A stretch of DNA of 64,000 nucleotides from Mayamaea pseudoterrestris (Eukaryota; Bacillariophyta; Bacillariophyceae; Sellaphorales; Sellaphoraceae). The DNA lies in NCBI GenBank assembly GCA_027923505.1, contig BROI01000034.1, positions 62,001 to 126,000 on the forward strand. The letters run 5' to 3'. Below the pieces are notes generated by a model. It had not been told where the DNA came from. It saw only the letters and a list, made by a program, of their open reading frames with translations, and made no database searches. A program made the position numbers and the translations under genes. Below are positions 1-13,076 of the stretch, one piece after another (positions within the stretch are counted from its first letter, which is position 1; every line of letters begins with the position of its first letter).

Positions 1-3000
1 AGGTGTAGAAGCTATTACTATGCCCTGAGACTCCGCACATTTAACAACTGGTTGAATGTGCCAGCCCTGCTCCCTTTTTGGTTGCAGGGATCACCAGCAT
101 TGCCTGCTGAGCCCTCCAATATCTTTCATTTTATGTTTGTTGTCATGATGGGCCAATAAGTTGGTCAGTTGCACCTCAGTATCCATCACCATGGTACGCC
201 ACTGTTACACTGAGCCTACCAACAACTTGTTGGATCTGCCAGAGCTGCCAGCAGTGCTCCTCAAGTGGCAAGTGAGACTTCCAAAATGGCCTCCAGACCC
301 CAAAACACATCAAACATGGACTGTAACAGTGAATGGGACTCATAGACTTGTCCAGTTGGGGTGGAAGCCATCACTATGCCCTGACACTCGGCACATTCAA
401 CAACTGGTAGAATGTGCCAGCCCGGCTCCCTTTTTGGCTGCAGGGATCATCAGCAGTGCCTGCTGATCCCTCCAATTTATTTCAAATTGGTTTGTTGTCA
501 TGATGGGCCATAAGTTGGTCAGTTGCACCTCAGTATCCATAACCGTGTATGCCATGGTGAGACTCAGCTGATCCTACAACTTGTTGGATCTGCCAGCAGT
601 GCACCTCAAGTGGCAAGTGAGACTTTTATAATGGCCTGCAAACCCCATAATACAATGCACATGGACTGTTACAGTGAATGGGACTCAAAGACTTGTCCAT
701 TGGGGTGTGGAAGCCATCACTATGCCCTGAGACTCCGCACATTCAACAACTGGTTGAATGTGCCAGTCCTGCTCCCTTTGTGGCTACAGGGATCTTCAGC
801 ATTCCCTGCTTAACCCTCCAATATGTTTCAAATAGGTTTGTTGTCATTATGGGCCATAAGTTGATCAATTGCACCTCAGTATCCATCGCCATGTATGCAA
901 TGATGATTCTGAGCAGATAACAACTTGTTGGATCTGCCAGCAGTGTACCTCAAGTGGCAAGTGAGACTTCCAAAATGGCCTCCAGACCCCATAATACAAC
1001 GTACATGGACTGTAACAGTGAATGGGACTCAAAGACATGACCAATTGGGTGTGAAAGCCATCACTATGCCCTGAGACTCTGCACATTCAACAACTGGTTA
1101 AATGTGCCAGCCCTGCTCCTTTTGTGGCTGCAAGGATCATCAGCATTGCTCGCTGAGCCCTCCAATATAATTCAAATAGGTTTGTTGTCATGATGGGCCA
1201 TAAGTTGGTCAATTGCACCTCAGTATCCATAACCGTGTATGCCATGGTGAGACTCAGCCGATCCTACAACTTGTTGGATCTGCCAGCAGTGCACCTCAAG
1301 TGGCAAGTGAGACTTTTATAATGGCCTGCAAACCCCATAATACAATGCACATGGACTGTTACAGTGAATGGGACTCAAAGACTTGTCCATTGGGGTGTGG
1401 AAGCCATCACTATGCCCTGAGACTCCGCACATTCAACAACTGGTTGAATGTGCCAGCCATGCTCCCTTTTGGCTGCAGGGATCATCAGCATTGCCTGCTG
1501 AGCCCTCCCAATCCTTTTCATATCATGTTTGTTGTCATGGTGGGCCATAAGTTGGTCAGTTGCACCTCCGTATCCTTCACCATGTATGGTGAGACTGAGC
1601 AAATCCAACAACTTGTTGGATCTGCCAGTGGTGCACTTCAAATGGCAAGTGAGACTTCCAAAATGGCCTGGAGACCCCATAATACAACTCACTTGGACTG
1701 TAACAGTGAATGGGACTCAAAGACATGACCAATTGGGTGCGAAAGCCATCACTATACCCTGAGACTCAACACATTCAACAACTGGTTGAATGTGCCAGCC
1801 CTGCTCCTTTTGTGGCTGCAGGGATCATCAGCATTGCTCGCTGAGCCCTCCAATATAATGCAAATAGGTTTGTTGTCATGATGGGCCATAAGTTGGTCAA
1901 TTGCACCTCAGTATCCATAACCGTGTATGCCATGGTGAGACTCAGCTGATCCTACAACTTGTTGGATCTGCCAGCAGTGCACCTCAAGTGGCAAGTGAGA
2001 CTTCCAAAATGGCCTGCAGACCCCATAATACAACTAACATGGTCTGTTACAGTGAATTGGACTCAAAGACTTGTCCATTGGGGTGTGGAAGCCATCACTA
2101 TGCCCTGAGACTCCGCACATTCAACAACTGGTTGAATGTGCCAGTCCTGCTCCCTTTGTGGCTACAGGGATCATCAGCATTGCCTGCTAAACCCTCCAAT
2201 ATGTTTCAAATAGGTTTGTTGTCATTATGGGCCATAAGTTGGTCAATTGCACCTCAATATCCATCACCGTGTATGCCATGATGATTCTGAGCAGATAACA
2301 ACTTGTTGGATCTGCTAGCGGTGCACCATTAGTGCCAAGGGAGACTTCTAAAATGACCGAACCCAAAAACAACAAAAATGAACGTGAACAGTGAAGGGGA
2401 CTCATAGACTTGTCCTTTGGGGTGTGGAAGCCATCACTTTTATGCCCTGAGACTCCGCACATTCAACAACTGGTTGGATGTGCCAGCCATGCTCTCTTTG
2501 TGGCAGCATGAATCATCAGCATTGCCTGCTGAGCCCTCCAATATCTTTCATATTATGTTTGTTGTCATGATGGGCCAATAAGTTGGTCAGTTGCAACTCA
2601 GTATCCATAATGCCATGATGATTCTGAGCAGATAACAACTTGTTGGATCTGCCAGCAGTGCCCCTCAAGTGGCAAGTGAGACTTCCAAAATGGCCTCCAG
2701 ACCCCATAATACAACGTACATGGACTGTAACAGTGAATGGGACTCAAAGACATGACCAATTGGGTGTGGAAGCCATCACAATGCCCTGAGACGCAGCACA
2801 TTCAACAACTGGTTGAATGTGCCAGCCCTGCTCCTTTGTGGCTGCAGGGATCATCAGCATTGCTCGCTGAGCCATCCAATATAATTCAAATAGGTTTGTT
2901 GTCATGATGGGCCATTAGTTGGTCAATTGCACCTCAGTATCCATAACCATGTATGCCATGGTGAGACTCAGCCGATCCTACAACTTGTTGGATCTGCCAG

Positions 3001-5531
3001 CATTACACCTAAGTGGCAAGTGAGACTTCCAAAATGGCCTGCAGACCCCATAATACAACAAACATGGACTGTAACAGTGAATGGGACTCAAAGACTTGTC
3101 CATTGGGGTGTGGAAGCCATCACTATGCCCTGAGACTCAGCACATTCAACAACTGGTTGAATGTGCCAGCCCTGCTCCCTTTAAGGCTACAGGGATCATC
3201 AGCATTGCCTGCTGAGCCCCCTAATATCTTTCATATTATGTTTGTTGTCATGATGGGCCAATAAGGTGGTCAGTTGCAACTCAGTATCCATCACCATGTA
3301 TGCCATGGTGAGACTGAGCAAATCCAACAACTTGTTGGATCTGCCAGCAGTGCACCTCAAGTGGCAAGTGAGACTTCCAAAATGGCCTCCAGACCCCATA
3401 ATACAACGTACATGGACTGTAACAGTGAATGGGACTCAAAGACATGACCAATTGGGTGTGGAAGCCATCACAATGCCCTGAGACTCAGCACATTCAACAA
3501 CTAGTTGAATGTGCCAGCCCTGCTCCTTTTGTGGCTGCAGGGATCATCAGCATTGCTCGCTGAGCCCTCCAATATAATTCAAATAGGTTTGTTGTCATGA
3601 TGGGCCATAAGTTGGTCAATTGCACCTCAGTATCCATAACCGTGTATGCCATGGTGAGACTCAGCCGATCCTACAACTTGTTGGATCTGCCAGCAGTGCA
3701 CCTAAGTGGCAAGTGAGACTTCTTAAATGGCCTGCAGACCCCATAATACAACAAACATGGACTGTAACAGTGAATGGGACTCAAAGACGTTTTCTCTTAG
3801 GTGCGAAAGCCATCACTATGCACTAAGACTCCGCACATTCAACAACTGGTTAAATGTGCCAGCCCTGCTCCTTTATTTGCTGCAGGGATCATCAGCATTG
3901 CCTGCTGAGCCCTCCCAATCCTTTTCATATCATGTTTGTTGTCATGATGGGCCATAAGATGGTCAGTTGCACCTCAGTATCCATCACCATGTATCCAATG
4001 GTGAGACTGAGCCGACCCCACGACTTGTTGGATCTGCCAGCGGTGCACCTCAAGTGGCAAACGAGACTTAAAAATTGTCTCCAGACCCCATAATACAACG
4101 CACATGGACTGTAACAGTGAATGGGACTCATCAACTTGTTCTTTTGGGTGCGGAAGCCATCACTATGCCCTGAGACTCTGCACATTCAACAACTGGTTGA
4201 AGGTGCCAGCCCTGCCCCCTTTTTCGCTGCAGGGATCATCAGCATTGCCTGCTGAGCCCTCCAATATCTTTCATATCATGTTTGTTGTCATGATGGGCCA
4301 TAAGTTGGTCAGTTGCACCTCAGTATCCATCACCGTGTATGCCATGGTGAGACTCAGCCGACCCTACAACTTATTGGTTCTGCCAGCAGTGCACCTCAAG
4401 TGGCAAGTGAGACTTCCAAAATGGCCTGCAGACCCCATAATACAACAAACATGGACTGTAACAGTGAATGGGACTCATAGACTTGTCCATTGGGGTGTGG
4501 AAGCCATCACTATGCCCTGAGACTCCGCACATTCAACAACTGGTTGAATGTGCCAGCCCTGCTCCCTTTGTGGCTGCAGGGATCATCAGCATTGCCTGCT
4601 GAGCCCTCCAATATATTAAAAATAGGTTGGTTGTCATGATGGGCCATGAGTTGGTCAGTTGCACCTCAGTATCCTTCGCCATGTATGCCACGGTGAGACT
4701 GAGCAGATCCAACAACTTGTTGGATCTGCCAGTGGTGCACCTCAAGTGGCAAGTGAGACTTCCAAAATGGCCTGCAAACCCCATAATACAACAAATATGG
4801 ACTGTAACAGAGAATGGGACTCATAGACTTGTTCTTTTGGGTGTAGTGGCCATCACTATGCCCTGAGACTCCGCACATTCAACAACTAGTTGAATGTGCC
4901 AGCCCTGCTCCCTTTGTGGCTACAGGGATCATCAGCATTGCCTGCTGAGCCCTCCAATATCTTTCATATCATATTTGTTGTCATGACGGGCCATAAGATG
5001 GTCAGTTGCACCTCGGTATCCATCACCATGTATGCCATGGCGAGACTGAGCTGACCCTACAACTTGTTGGATCTGCCAGTGGTGCACCTCAAGTGGCAAG
5101 TGAGACTTCCAAAATGGCCTCCAGACCCCATAATACAACCAACGGGGACTGTAACAGTGAATGGGACTCATAGACTTTTTCTTTTGGGTTTGGAAGCCAT
5201 AACTATGCCCTGAGACTCAGCACATTCAACAACTGGTTAAATGTGCCAGCCCTGCTCCCTTTGTGGCTGCAGGGAGCATCCGCATTGCCTGCTGAGCCCT
5301 CCCATATATTGGAAATAGGCATGTTGTCATGATGGGCCATATGTTGGTCAGTTGCATCTCAGTAACCATCACAATGTATGCCATGGTGAGACTCCGCCAA
5401 CCCTACAACTTGTTGGATCTGCTAGTGGTGCACCTCAAGTGGCAAGCAAGACTTCTAAAATGGCCTGCAAACCCCATAATACAACAAACATGGACTTGAG
5501 CAGTGAATGGGACTCATAGACTTCTCCATTG
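1..5531. repeat. Higher-order repeat unit, copy A (16 monomers)
   Basis: The block starting 'aggtgtagaagctattacta' at 1 starts again at 5,532, giving a higher-order period of 5,531 bp, or 16 monomers of about 345.7 bp. Small indels shift the offset between the copies from 5,531 to 5,521 (after about 250) and then to 5,526 (after about 2,350). The stretch 4,330-5,531 of this copy is not repeated in the same order in copy B, so the two units diverge in composition there. The true left edge of the unit is unknown because the window begins inside the array. Confidence 0.85.
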
Positions 5532-8500
5532 AGGTGTAGAAGCTATTACTATGCCCTGAGACTCCGCACATTTAACAACTGGTTGAATGTGCCAGCCCTG
5601 CTCCCTTTTTGGTTGCAGGGATCACCAGCATTGCCTGCTGAGCCCTCCAATATCTTTCATTTTATGTTTGTTGTCATGATGGGCCAATAAGTTGGTCAGT
5701 TGCACCTCAGTATCCATCACCATGGTACGCCACTGTTACACTGAGCCTACCAACAACTTGTTGGATCTGCCAGCAGTGCACCTCAAGTGGCAAGTGAGAC
5801 TTCCAAAATGGCCTCCAGACCCCAAAACACATCAAACATGGTTGTAACAGTGAATGGGACTCATCAACTTGTCGAGTTGGGGTGGAAGCCATCACTATGC
5901 CCTGACACTCAGCACAATCAACAACTGGTTGAATGTGCCAGCCCTGCTCCCTTTTTGGCTGCAGGGATCATCAGCAGTGCCTGCTGATCCCTCCAATTTA
6001 TTTTAAATAGGTTTGTTGTCATGATGGGCCATAAGTTGGTCAGTTGCACCTCAGTATCCATAACCGTGTATGCCATGGTGAGACTCAGCTGATCCTACAA
6101 CTTGTTGGATCTGCCAGCAGTGCACCTCAAGTGGCAAGTGAGACTTTTATAATGGCCTGCAAACCCCATAATACAATGCACATGGACTGTTACAGTGAAT
6201 GGGACTCAAAGACTTGTCCATTGGGGTGTGGAAGCCATCACTATGCCCTGAGACTCCGCACATTCAACAACTGGTTGAATGTGCCAGCCATGCTCCCTTT
6301 GTGGCTACAGGGATCATCAGCATTGCCTGCTAAACCCTCCAATATGTTTCAAATAGGTTTGTTGTCATTATGGGCCATAAGTTGATCAATTGCACCTCAG
6401 TATCCATCGCCATGTATGCAATGATGATTCTGAGCAGATAACAACTTGTTGGATCTGCCAGCAGTGTACCTCAAGTGGCAAGTGAGACTTCCAAAATGGC
6501 CTCCAGACCCCATAATACAACGTACATGGACTGTAACAGTGAATGGGACTCAAAGACATGACCAATTGGGTGTGAAAGCCATCACTATGCCCTGAGACTC
6601 TGCACATTCAACAACTGGTTAAATGTGCCAGCCCTGCTCCTTTTGTGGCTGCAAGGATCATCAGCATTGCTCGCTGAGCCCTCCAATATAATTCAAATAG
6701 GTTTGTTGTCATGATGGGCCATAAGTTGGTCAATTGCACCTCAGTATCCATCACCGTGTATGCCATGGTGAGACTCAGCCGATCCTACAACTTGTTGGAT
6801 CTGCCAGCAGTGCACCTCAAGTGGCAAGTGAGACTTTTATAATGGCCTGCAAACCCCATAATACAATGCACATGGACTGTTACAGTGAATGGGACTCAAA
6901 GACTTGTCCATTGGGGTGTGGAAGCCATCACTATGCCCTGAGACTCCGCACATTCAACAACTGGTTGAATGTGCCAGCCATGCTCCCTTTTGGCTGCAGG
7001 GATCATCAGCATTGCCTGCTGAGCCCTCCCAATCCTTTTCATATCATGTTTGTTGTCATGGTGGGCCATAAGTTGGTCAGTTGCACCTCCGTATCCTTCA
7101 CCATGTATGGTGAGACTGAGCAAATCCAACAACTTGTTGGATCTGCCAGTGGTGCACTTCAAATGGCAAGTGAGACTTCCAAAATGGCCTGGAGACCCCA
7201 TAATACAACTCACTTGGACTGTAACAGTGAATGGGACTCAAAGACATGACCAATTGGGTGCGAAAGCCATCACTATACCCTGAGACTCAACACATTCAAC
7301 AACTGGTTGAATGTGCCAGCCCTGCTCCTTTTGTGGCTGCAGGGATCATCAGCATTGCTCGCTGAGCCCTCCAATATAATGCAAATAGGTTTGTTGTCAT
7401 GATGGGCCATAAGTTGGTCAATTGCACCTCAGTATCCATAACCGTGTATGCCATGGTGAGACTCAGCTGATCCTACAACTTGTTGGATCTGCCAGCAGTG
7501 CACCTCAAGTGGCAAGTGAGACTTCCAAAATGGCCTGCAGACCCCATAATACAACTAACATGGTCTGTTACAGTGAATTGGACTCAAAGACTTGTCCATT
7601 GGGGTGTGGAAGCCATCACTATGCCCTGAGACTCCGCACATTCAACAACTGGTTGAATGTTCCAGCCATGCTCCCTTTGTGGCTACAGGGATCATCAGCA
7701 TTGCCTGCTAAACCCTCCAATATGTTTCAAATAGGTTTGTTGTCATGATGGGCCATAAGTTGGTCAATTGCACCTCAATATCCATCACCGTGTATGCCAT
7801 GATGATTCTGAGCAGATAACAACTTGTTGGATCTGCTAGCGGTGCACCATTAGTGCCAAGGGAGACTTCTAAAATGACCTGCAGACCCCATAATACAACA
7901 AAAATGAACGTGAACAGTGAAGGGGACTCATAGACTTGTCCTTTGGGGTGTGGAAGCCATCACTTTTATGCCCTGAGACTCCGCACATTCAACAACTGGT
8001 TGGATGTGCCAGCCATGCTCTCTTTGTGGCAGCATGAATCATCAGCATTGCCTGCTGAGCCCTCCAATATCTTTCATATTATGTTTGTTGTCATGATGGG
8101 CCAATAAGTTGGTCAGTTGCAACTCAGTATCCATAATGCCATGATGATTCTGAGCAGATAACAACTTGTTGGATCTGCCAGCAGTGCCCCTCAAGTGGCA
8201 AGTGAGACTTCCAAAATGGCCTCCAGACCCCATAATACAACGTACATGGACTGTAACAGTGAATGGGACTCAAAGACATGACCAATTGGGTGTGGAAGCC
8301 ATCACAATGCCCTGAGACGCAGCACATTCAACAACTGGTTGAATGTGCCAGCCCTGCTCCTTTGTGGCTGCAGGGATCATCAGCATTGCTCGCTGAGCCA
8401 TCCAATATAATTCAAATAGGTTTGTTGTCATGATGGGCCATTAGTTGGTCAATTGCACCTCAGTATCCATAACCATGTATGCCATGGTGAGACTCAGCCG

Positions 8501-9850
8501 ATCCTACAACTTGTTGGATCTGCCAGCATTACACCTAAGTGGCAAGTGAGACTTCCAAAATGGCCTGCAGACCCCATAATACAACAAACATGGACTGTAA
8601 CAGTGAATGGGACTCAAAGACTTGTCCATTGGGGTGTGGAAGCCATCACTATGCCCTGAGACTCAGCACATTCAACAACTGGTTGAATGTGCCAGCCCTG
8701 CTCCCTTTAAGGCTACAGGGATCATCAGCATTGCCTGCTGAGCCCCCCAATATTTTTCATATTATGTTTGTTGTCATGATGGGCCAATAAGGTGGTCAGT
8801 TGCAACTCAGTATCCATCACCATGTATGCCATGGTGAGACTGAGCAAATCCAACAACTTGTTGGATCTGCCAGCAGTGCACCTCAAGTGGCAAGTGAGAC
8901 TTCCAAAATGGCCTCCAGACCCCATAATACAACGTACATGGACTGTAACAGTGAATGGGACTCAAAGACATGACCAATTGGGTGTGGAAGCCATCACAAT
9001 GCCCTGAGACTCAGCACATTCAACAACTGGTTGAATGTGCCAGCCCTGCTCCTTTTGTGGCTGCAGGGATCATCAGCATTGCTCGCTGAGCCCTCCAATA
9101 TAATTCAAATAGGTTTGTTGTCATGATGGGCCATAAGTTGGTCAATTGCACCTCAGTATCCATAACCGTGTATGCCATGGTGAGACTCAGCCGATCCTAC
9201 AACTTGTTGGATCTGCCAGCAGTGCACCTAAGTGGCAAGTGAGACTTCTTAAATGGCCTGCAGACCCCATAATACAACAAACATGGACTGTAACAGTGAA
9301 TGGGACTCAAAGACGTTTTCTCTTAGGTGCGAAAGCCATCACTATGCACTAAGACTCCGCACATTCAACAACTGGTTAAATGTGCCAGCCCTGCTCCTTT
9401 ATTTGCTGCAGGGATCATCAGCATTGCCTGCTGAGCCCTCCCAATCCTTTTCATATCATGTTTGTTGTCATGATGGGCCATAAGATGGTCAGTTGCACCT
9501 CAGTATCCATCACCATGTATCCAATGGTGAGACTGAGCCGACCCCACGACTTGTTGGATCTGCCAGCGGTGCACCTCAAGTGGCAAACGAGACTTAAAAA
9601 TTGTCTCCAGACCCCATAATACAACGCACATGGACTGTAACAGTGAATGGGACTCATCAACTTGTTCTTTTGGGTGCGGAAGCCATTACTATGCCCTGAG
9701 ACTCTGCACATTCAACAACTGGTTGAAGGTGCCAGCCCTGCCCCCTTTTTCGCTGCAGGGATCATCAGCATTGCCTGATGAGCCCTCCAATATCTTTCAT
9801 ATCATGTTTGTTGTCATGATGGGCCATAAGTTGGTCAGTTGCACCTCAGT
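5532..9850. repeat. Higher-order repeat unit, copy B (about 12.5 monomers)
   Basis: This block matches 1-4,325 nearly base for base; only occasional single-base changes and a few short indels are visible over 4.3 kb, while neighbouring monomers inside one unit differ much more. That contrast is the signature of recent block duplication or homogenisation. The match ends near 9,850, within a monomer, where the sequence changes to a different monomer variant ('gactcagccaacccaacaac'). Confidence 0.85.
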
Positions 9851-11655
9851 ATCTATCACCGTGTATGCCATGATGAGACTCAGCCAACCCAACAACTTGT
9901 TGGATCTGCCAGCAGTGCACCTCAAGTGGCAAGTGAGACTTCCAAAATGGCCTCCAGACCCCATATTTCACAAACATGGACTGTAACAGTGAATGGGACT
10001 CAAAGACGTGTCCATTGGGGTGTAGAAGCCATTACTATGCCCTGAGACTCCGCACATTCAACCACTGGTTGAATGTGCCAGCCCTGCTCCTTTTGTGGCT
10101 GCAGGGATCATCAGCATTGCCTGCTGAGCCCTCCAATATAGTGCAAATAGGTTTGTTGTCATGATGGGCCATAAGTTGGTCAGTTGCACCTCAGTATCCT
10201 TCACCCTGTATGCCATGGTGAGACTGAGCAAATCCAACAACTAGTTGGATCTGCCAGATCTGCCAGATCTGCCAGCAGTGCACCTCAAGTGGCAAGTGAG
10301 ACTTTTAAAATGGCCTCTAAACCCCATAATCCAACTAACATGGACTGTAACAGTGAATGGGATTCATAGACTTGTTCATTGGGGTGTGGAAGCCATCACT
10401 ATGTCCTGAGAATCCGCACATTCAACAACTGGTTGAATGTGCCAGCCCTGCTCCCTTTTTGGTTGCAGGGATCATCAGCATTGCCTGCTGAGCCCTCCAA
10501 TATCTTTCATACTATATTTGTTGTCATGATGGGCCATAAGATGGTCAGTTGCACCTTGGTATCCATCACCATGTATGTCATTATGAGACTGAACCAACCC
10601 TACAACTTGTTGGATCTGCCAGCATTGCACCTCAAGTGGCAAGTGAGACTTCCAAAATGGCCTGCGAACCCCATAATACAACAAACATGGACTGTAACAG
10701 TGAATGGGACTCAAAGACATGACCAATTGGGTGTGGAAGCCATTACAATGCCCTGAGACTCAGCACATTCAACAACTGGTTGAATGTGCCAGCCCTGCTC
10801 CTTTTGTGGCTGCAGGGATCATCAGCATTGCTCGCTGAGCCCTCCAATATAATTCAAATAGGTTTGTTGTCATGATGGGCCATAAGTTGGTTAGTTGCAC
10901 CTCAGTATCCATCACCGTGTATGCCATGGTGAGACTCAGCCGACCCTACAACTTGTTGGATCTGCCAGCGGTGCACCTCAAGTGGCAAGTGAGACTTTCA
11001 AAATGGCCTGCAGACCCCATAATACAACAAACATGGACTGTAACAGTGAATTTGACTCAAAGACTTGTTCTTTTAGGTGTGAAAGCCATCACTATGCCCT
11101 AAGACTCCACACATTCAACAACTGGTTGAATGTGCCAGCCCTGCTCCCTTGTGGCTGCAGGGATCATCAGCATTGCCTGCTGAGCCCTCCCAATCCTTTT
11201 CATATCATGTTTGTTGTCATGATGGGCCATAGTTGGTCAGTTGCACCTCAGTATCCATCACCATGTACGCCATGGTGAGACTGAGCAGATCCAACAACTT
11301 GTTGGATCTGCCAGCAGTGCACCTCAAGTGGCAAGTGAGACTTCCAAAATGGCCTGCAGACCCCATAATACAATGCACATGGACTGTAACAGTGAATGGG
11401 ACTCAAAAACTTGTCCATTGGGGTGTGGAAGCCATCATCATGCTTTAAGACTCCGCACATTCAACAACTGGTTGAATGTGCTTTCCCTGCTCCCTTTGTG
11501 GTGCAGGGATCATCAGCACTGCTTGCTGAGCCATCCCAATCCGTTTCATATCATGTTTGTTGTCATGATGGGCCATAAGTTGGTCAGTAGCACCTCAGTA
11601 TCCATCACCATGATGTATGCCACAGTGACGAGCAGATCCAACAACTTGGAACTTT
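9851..11655. repeat. Divergent array edge, about five monomers
   Basis: The last five or so monomers continue the 346-bp period but do not follow the monomer order of copies A and B. One carries a local expansion of 'atctgccag' (three times, 10,248-10,278). The last monomer is cut short: recognisable repeat ends about 11,655, followed at once by unrelated DNA. More diverged units at the array border are expected if unequal exchange homogenises the interior more than the edge; this is an inference. Confidence 0.75.
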
Positions 11656-11960
11656 AAGAGGTCTCACCAATGGTATTGCAGCATCATGAGGCACCAGCCA
11701 GGCCAACCTTCTTGTAGAGCAGTACGACGTACAAGGAGTACATACGGGACTGTACTCTTTACGTCGCATACTCGTACATACATGAAAGGTATGTGAGTAC
11801 CTGTACGATTCGTTTTTTGGTACCGGTAAGAGGTGGAGAAGACTTCACCTGTTAACTCGTGATCGATGCGATCGATGCCTCGGCGACCCAAGCACACAAT
11901 GACCATGAGATTGTTTCGCCGACTGCATAGTTTGCGACGCCTTTTCTTAAGTAGTTCGCC
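11656..11960. other. Intergenic, rich in GTAC/TACG words
   Basis: This 305-bp gap separates the satellite edge from the first gene. It carries many short 'gtac' and 'tacg' words, for example in 11,722-11,805, and 'gatcgatgcgatcgatg' at 11,861-11,877. No ORF, RNA gene or clear promoter element was recognised. It presumably holds the promoter of the phosphatase gene. Confidence 0.5.
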
Positions 11961-13076
11961 ATGTATTTCTTCAACTCTCTTTTTTGCTTTCCACACATGA
12001 TCTTCTTCTTTCTAAGTTGGATCGCCTCGAGTCTCTTCAAGCCTTTGCTTGTCGTCAGCCTCATTGGTGTATTGACATCGTCACCAAGTTCTGCCTTAAA
12101 GAAGGGACAAATGCTAGTCTCGACCATCCAGTACCTTCTCTTTTGCAAGGAAAAGAAATGGAAGAAACCAAAGGAGGATCCAGACTCATTTTTCGAAACC
12201 GTACCCACTGGCAAGCAGCCCAAGATTCAACGAAAGACAATCATTTTTGTTCGACATGGCGAAAGTACTTGGAATGACACTTTTAACAAAGGAGATCGAC
12301 CCGTAGTCAGCTTTATTCTCAATTTTATTCCCAACTTGGTCAAGGCTATCTTTATGGAATGGTTTTTCTTTGTGACCGGTGAATCCAATGAGAGTTGGTT
12401 CTACGACTCGGCACTCTCCGAAAAGGGCATCAAGCAAGCTCTCGGAATCCAAGGATTTCTCAAAACAAACCCCAAATTTGCCACTCCCAAAGAACAAAAG
12501 ATGCTTCGTCTATTGGTTGGTGACAAGAGTGTACCGGCCCAGCTTGTCTCGTCGAACTTACGGCGAGCCATTTCAACTATGCTCATTGGATTTTCCGATC
12601 GGCTTCAGCACAACTATTCGCGTGACAATGTTTTGCTACTAGCGGAACTGCAGGAAATTAGCTTTAACCCAGATGCCTTGTCTATTACGGCTCCACGCGA
12701 GCAGGTGATTCCTCCATGGACCGATCCAAAGTCAATTCATCCATTCTACGAAAAGGGTCGCGTTGATCCTGGCATGAACACTGGCAATAAGCGAGTCGAT
12801 GGAAACGGACTTGAGCGACTGCAAGCTTTCTGTAAAACTGCGTTTGACGATATCGGCAAGGACAATATAATTGCGGCAGGACACTCACTCTGGTTCAAGG
12901 CCTTTTTCCAAACGTATTTGCCACACACGACTGACCATGTGGCCAAGAAGAAGAAGCTTGTAAACGGAGGCATGTGTGGATTCACATTGGAGCGAATATT
13001 GGTTGATGAAGCAACTAAACAATGGGCGTATCGGATTGACCCGACCAGTTTGGTCGTATTTCATGGTGGGTTTTAG
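11961..13076 (+). CDS. Histidine phosphatase / phosphoglycerate-mutase-like protein, membrane-anchored
   Basis: This intronless ORF of 371 codons encodes a histidine phosphatase superfamily protein. The N-terminal catalytic motif 'FVRHGES' lies at about residues 96-102 (phosphate-accepting His), and a second catalytic His sits in 'AAGHSLW' at about 308. A conserved basic patch, 'SSNLRRAIST', follows the usual family order. The first ~65 residues hold two hydrophobic segments, suggesting a signal anchor or membrane attachment. The insert between the RHG motif and the next block (about 30 hydrophobic residues) may touch the membrane. The substrate cannot be told from sequence; many relatives are small-molecule or protein phosphatases rather than true mutases. 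An alternative start at Met13 is possible. Confidence 0.8.
   Translation: MYFFNSLFCFPHMIFFFLSWIASSLFKPLLVVSLIGVLTSSPSSALKKGQMLVSTIQYLLFCKEKKWKKPKEDPDSFFETVPTGKQPKIQRKTIIFVRHGESTWNDTFNKGDRPVVSFILNFIPNLVKAIFMEWFFFVTGESNESWFYDSALSEKGIKQALGIQGFLKTNPKFATPKEQKMLRLLVGDKSVPAQLVSSNLRRAISTMLIGFSDRLQHNYSRDNVLLLAELQEISFNPDALSITAPREQVIPPWTDPKSIHPFYEKGRVDPGMNTGNKRVDGNGLERLQAFCKTAFDDIGKDNIIAAGHSLWFKAFFQTYLPHTTDHVAKKKKLVNGGMCGFTLERILVDEATKQWAYRIDPTSLVVFHGGF

Larger units (their letters stand above)
1..11655. repeat. Satellite array, ~346-bp monomer with higher-order structure
   Basis: The whole stretch is head-to-tail copies of one unit of about 346 bp. The landmark 'ctatgccctgagactc' recurs near 13, 371, 717, 1060, 1406, 1748, 2094 and so on to 11,434, giving about 34 monomers. 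Copies differ by scattered substitutions and small indels. A unit such as 'catgatgggccataagt' is kept in nearly every copy. Some monomers alternate, so near-identical blocks also recur every ~690 bp (compare 523, 1213 and 1901). Because 346 is not a multiple of 3, reading frame changes at each monomer; the many 60-170 codon ORFs in all frames are therefore not a conserved protein. The left end lies outside the window. Candidate centromeric, pericentromeric or subtelomeric satellite; position on the chromosome cannot be told from here. Confidence 0.95.

Noticed and set aside
523-2281. ORFs of 96-171 codons repeated through the satellite (starting 'MHLSIHNRVCHGE')
   Set aside because: They recur because the DNA repeats. 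Frame changes every 346 bp, ORFs occur on both strands, and there is no stable domain or start context.
1-11655. Satellite as a retroelement or DNA transposon array
   Set aside because: No transposase or polymerase motif, no terminal repeats and no target-site duplication were seen; the simple head-to-tail period explains it.
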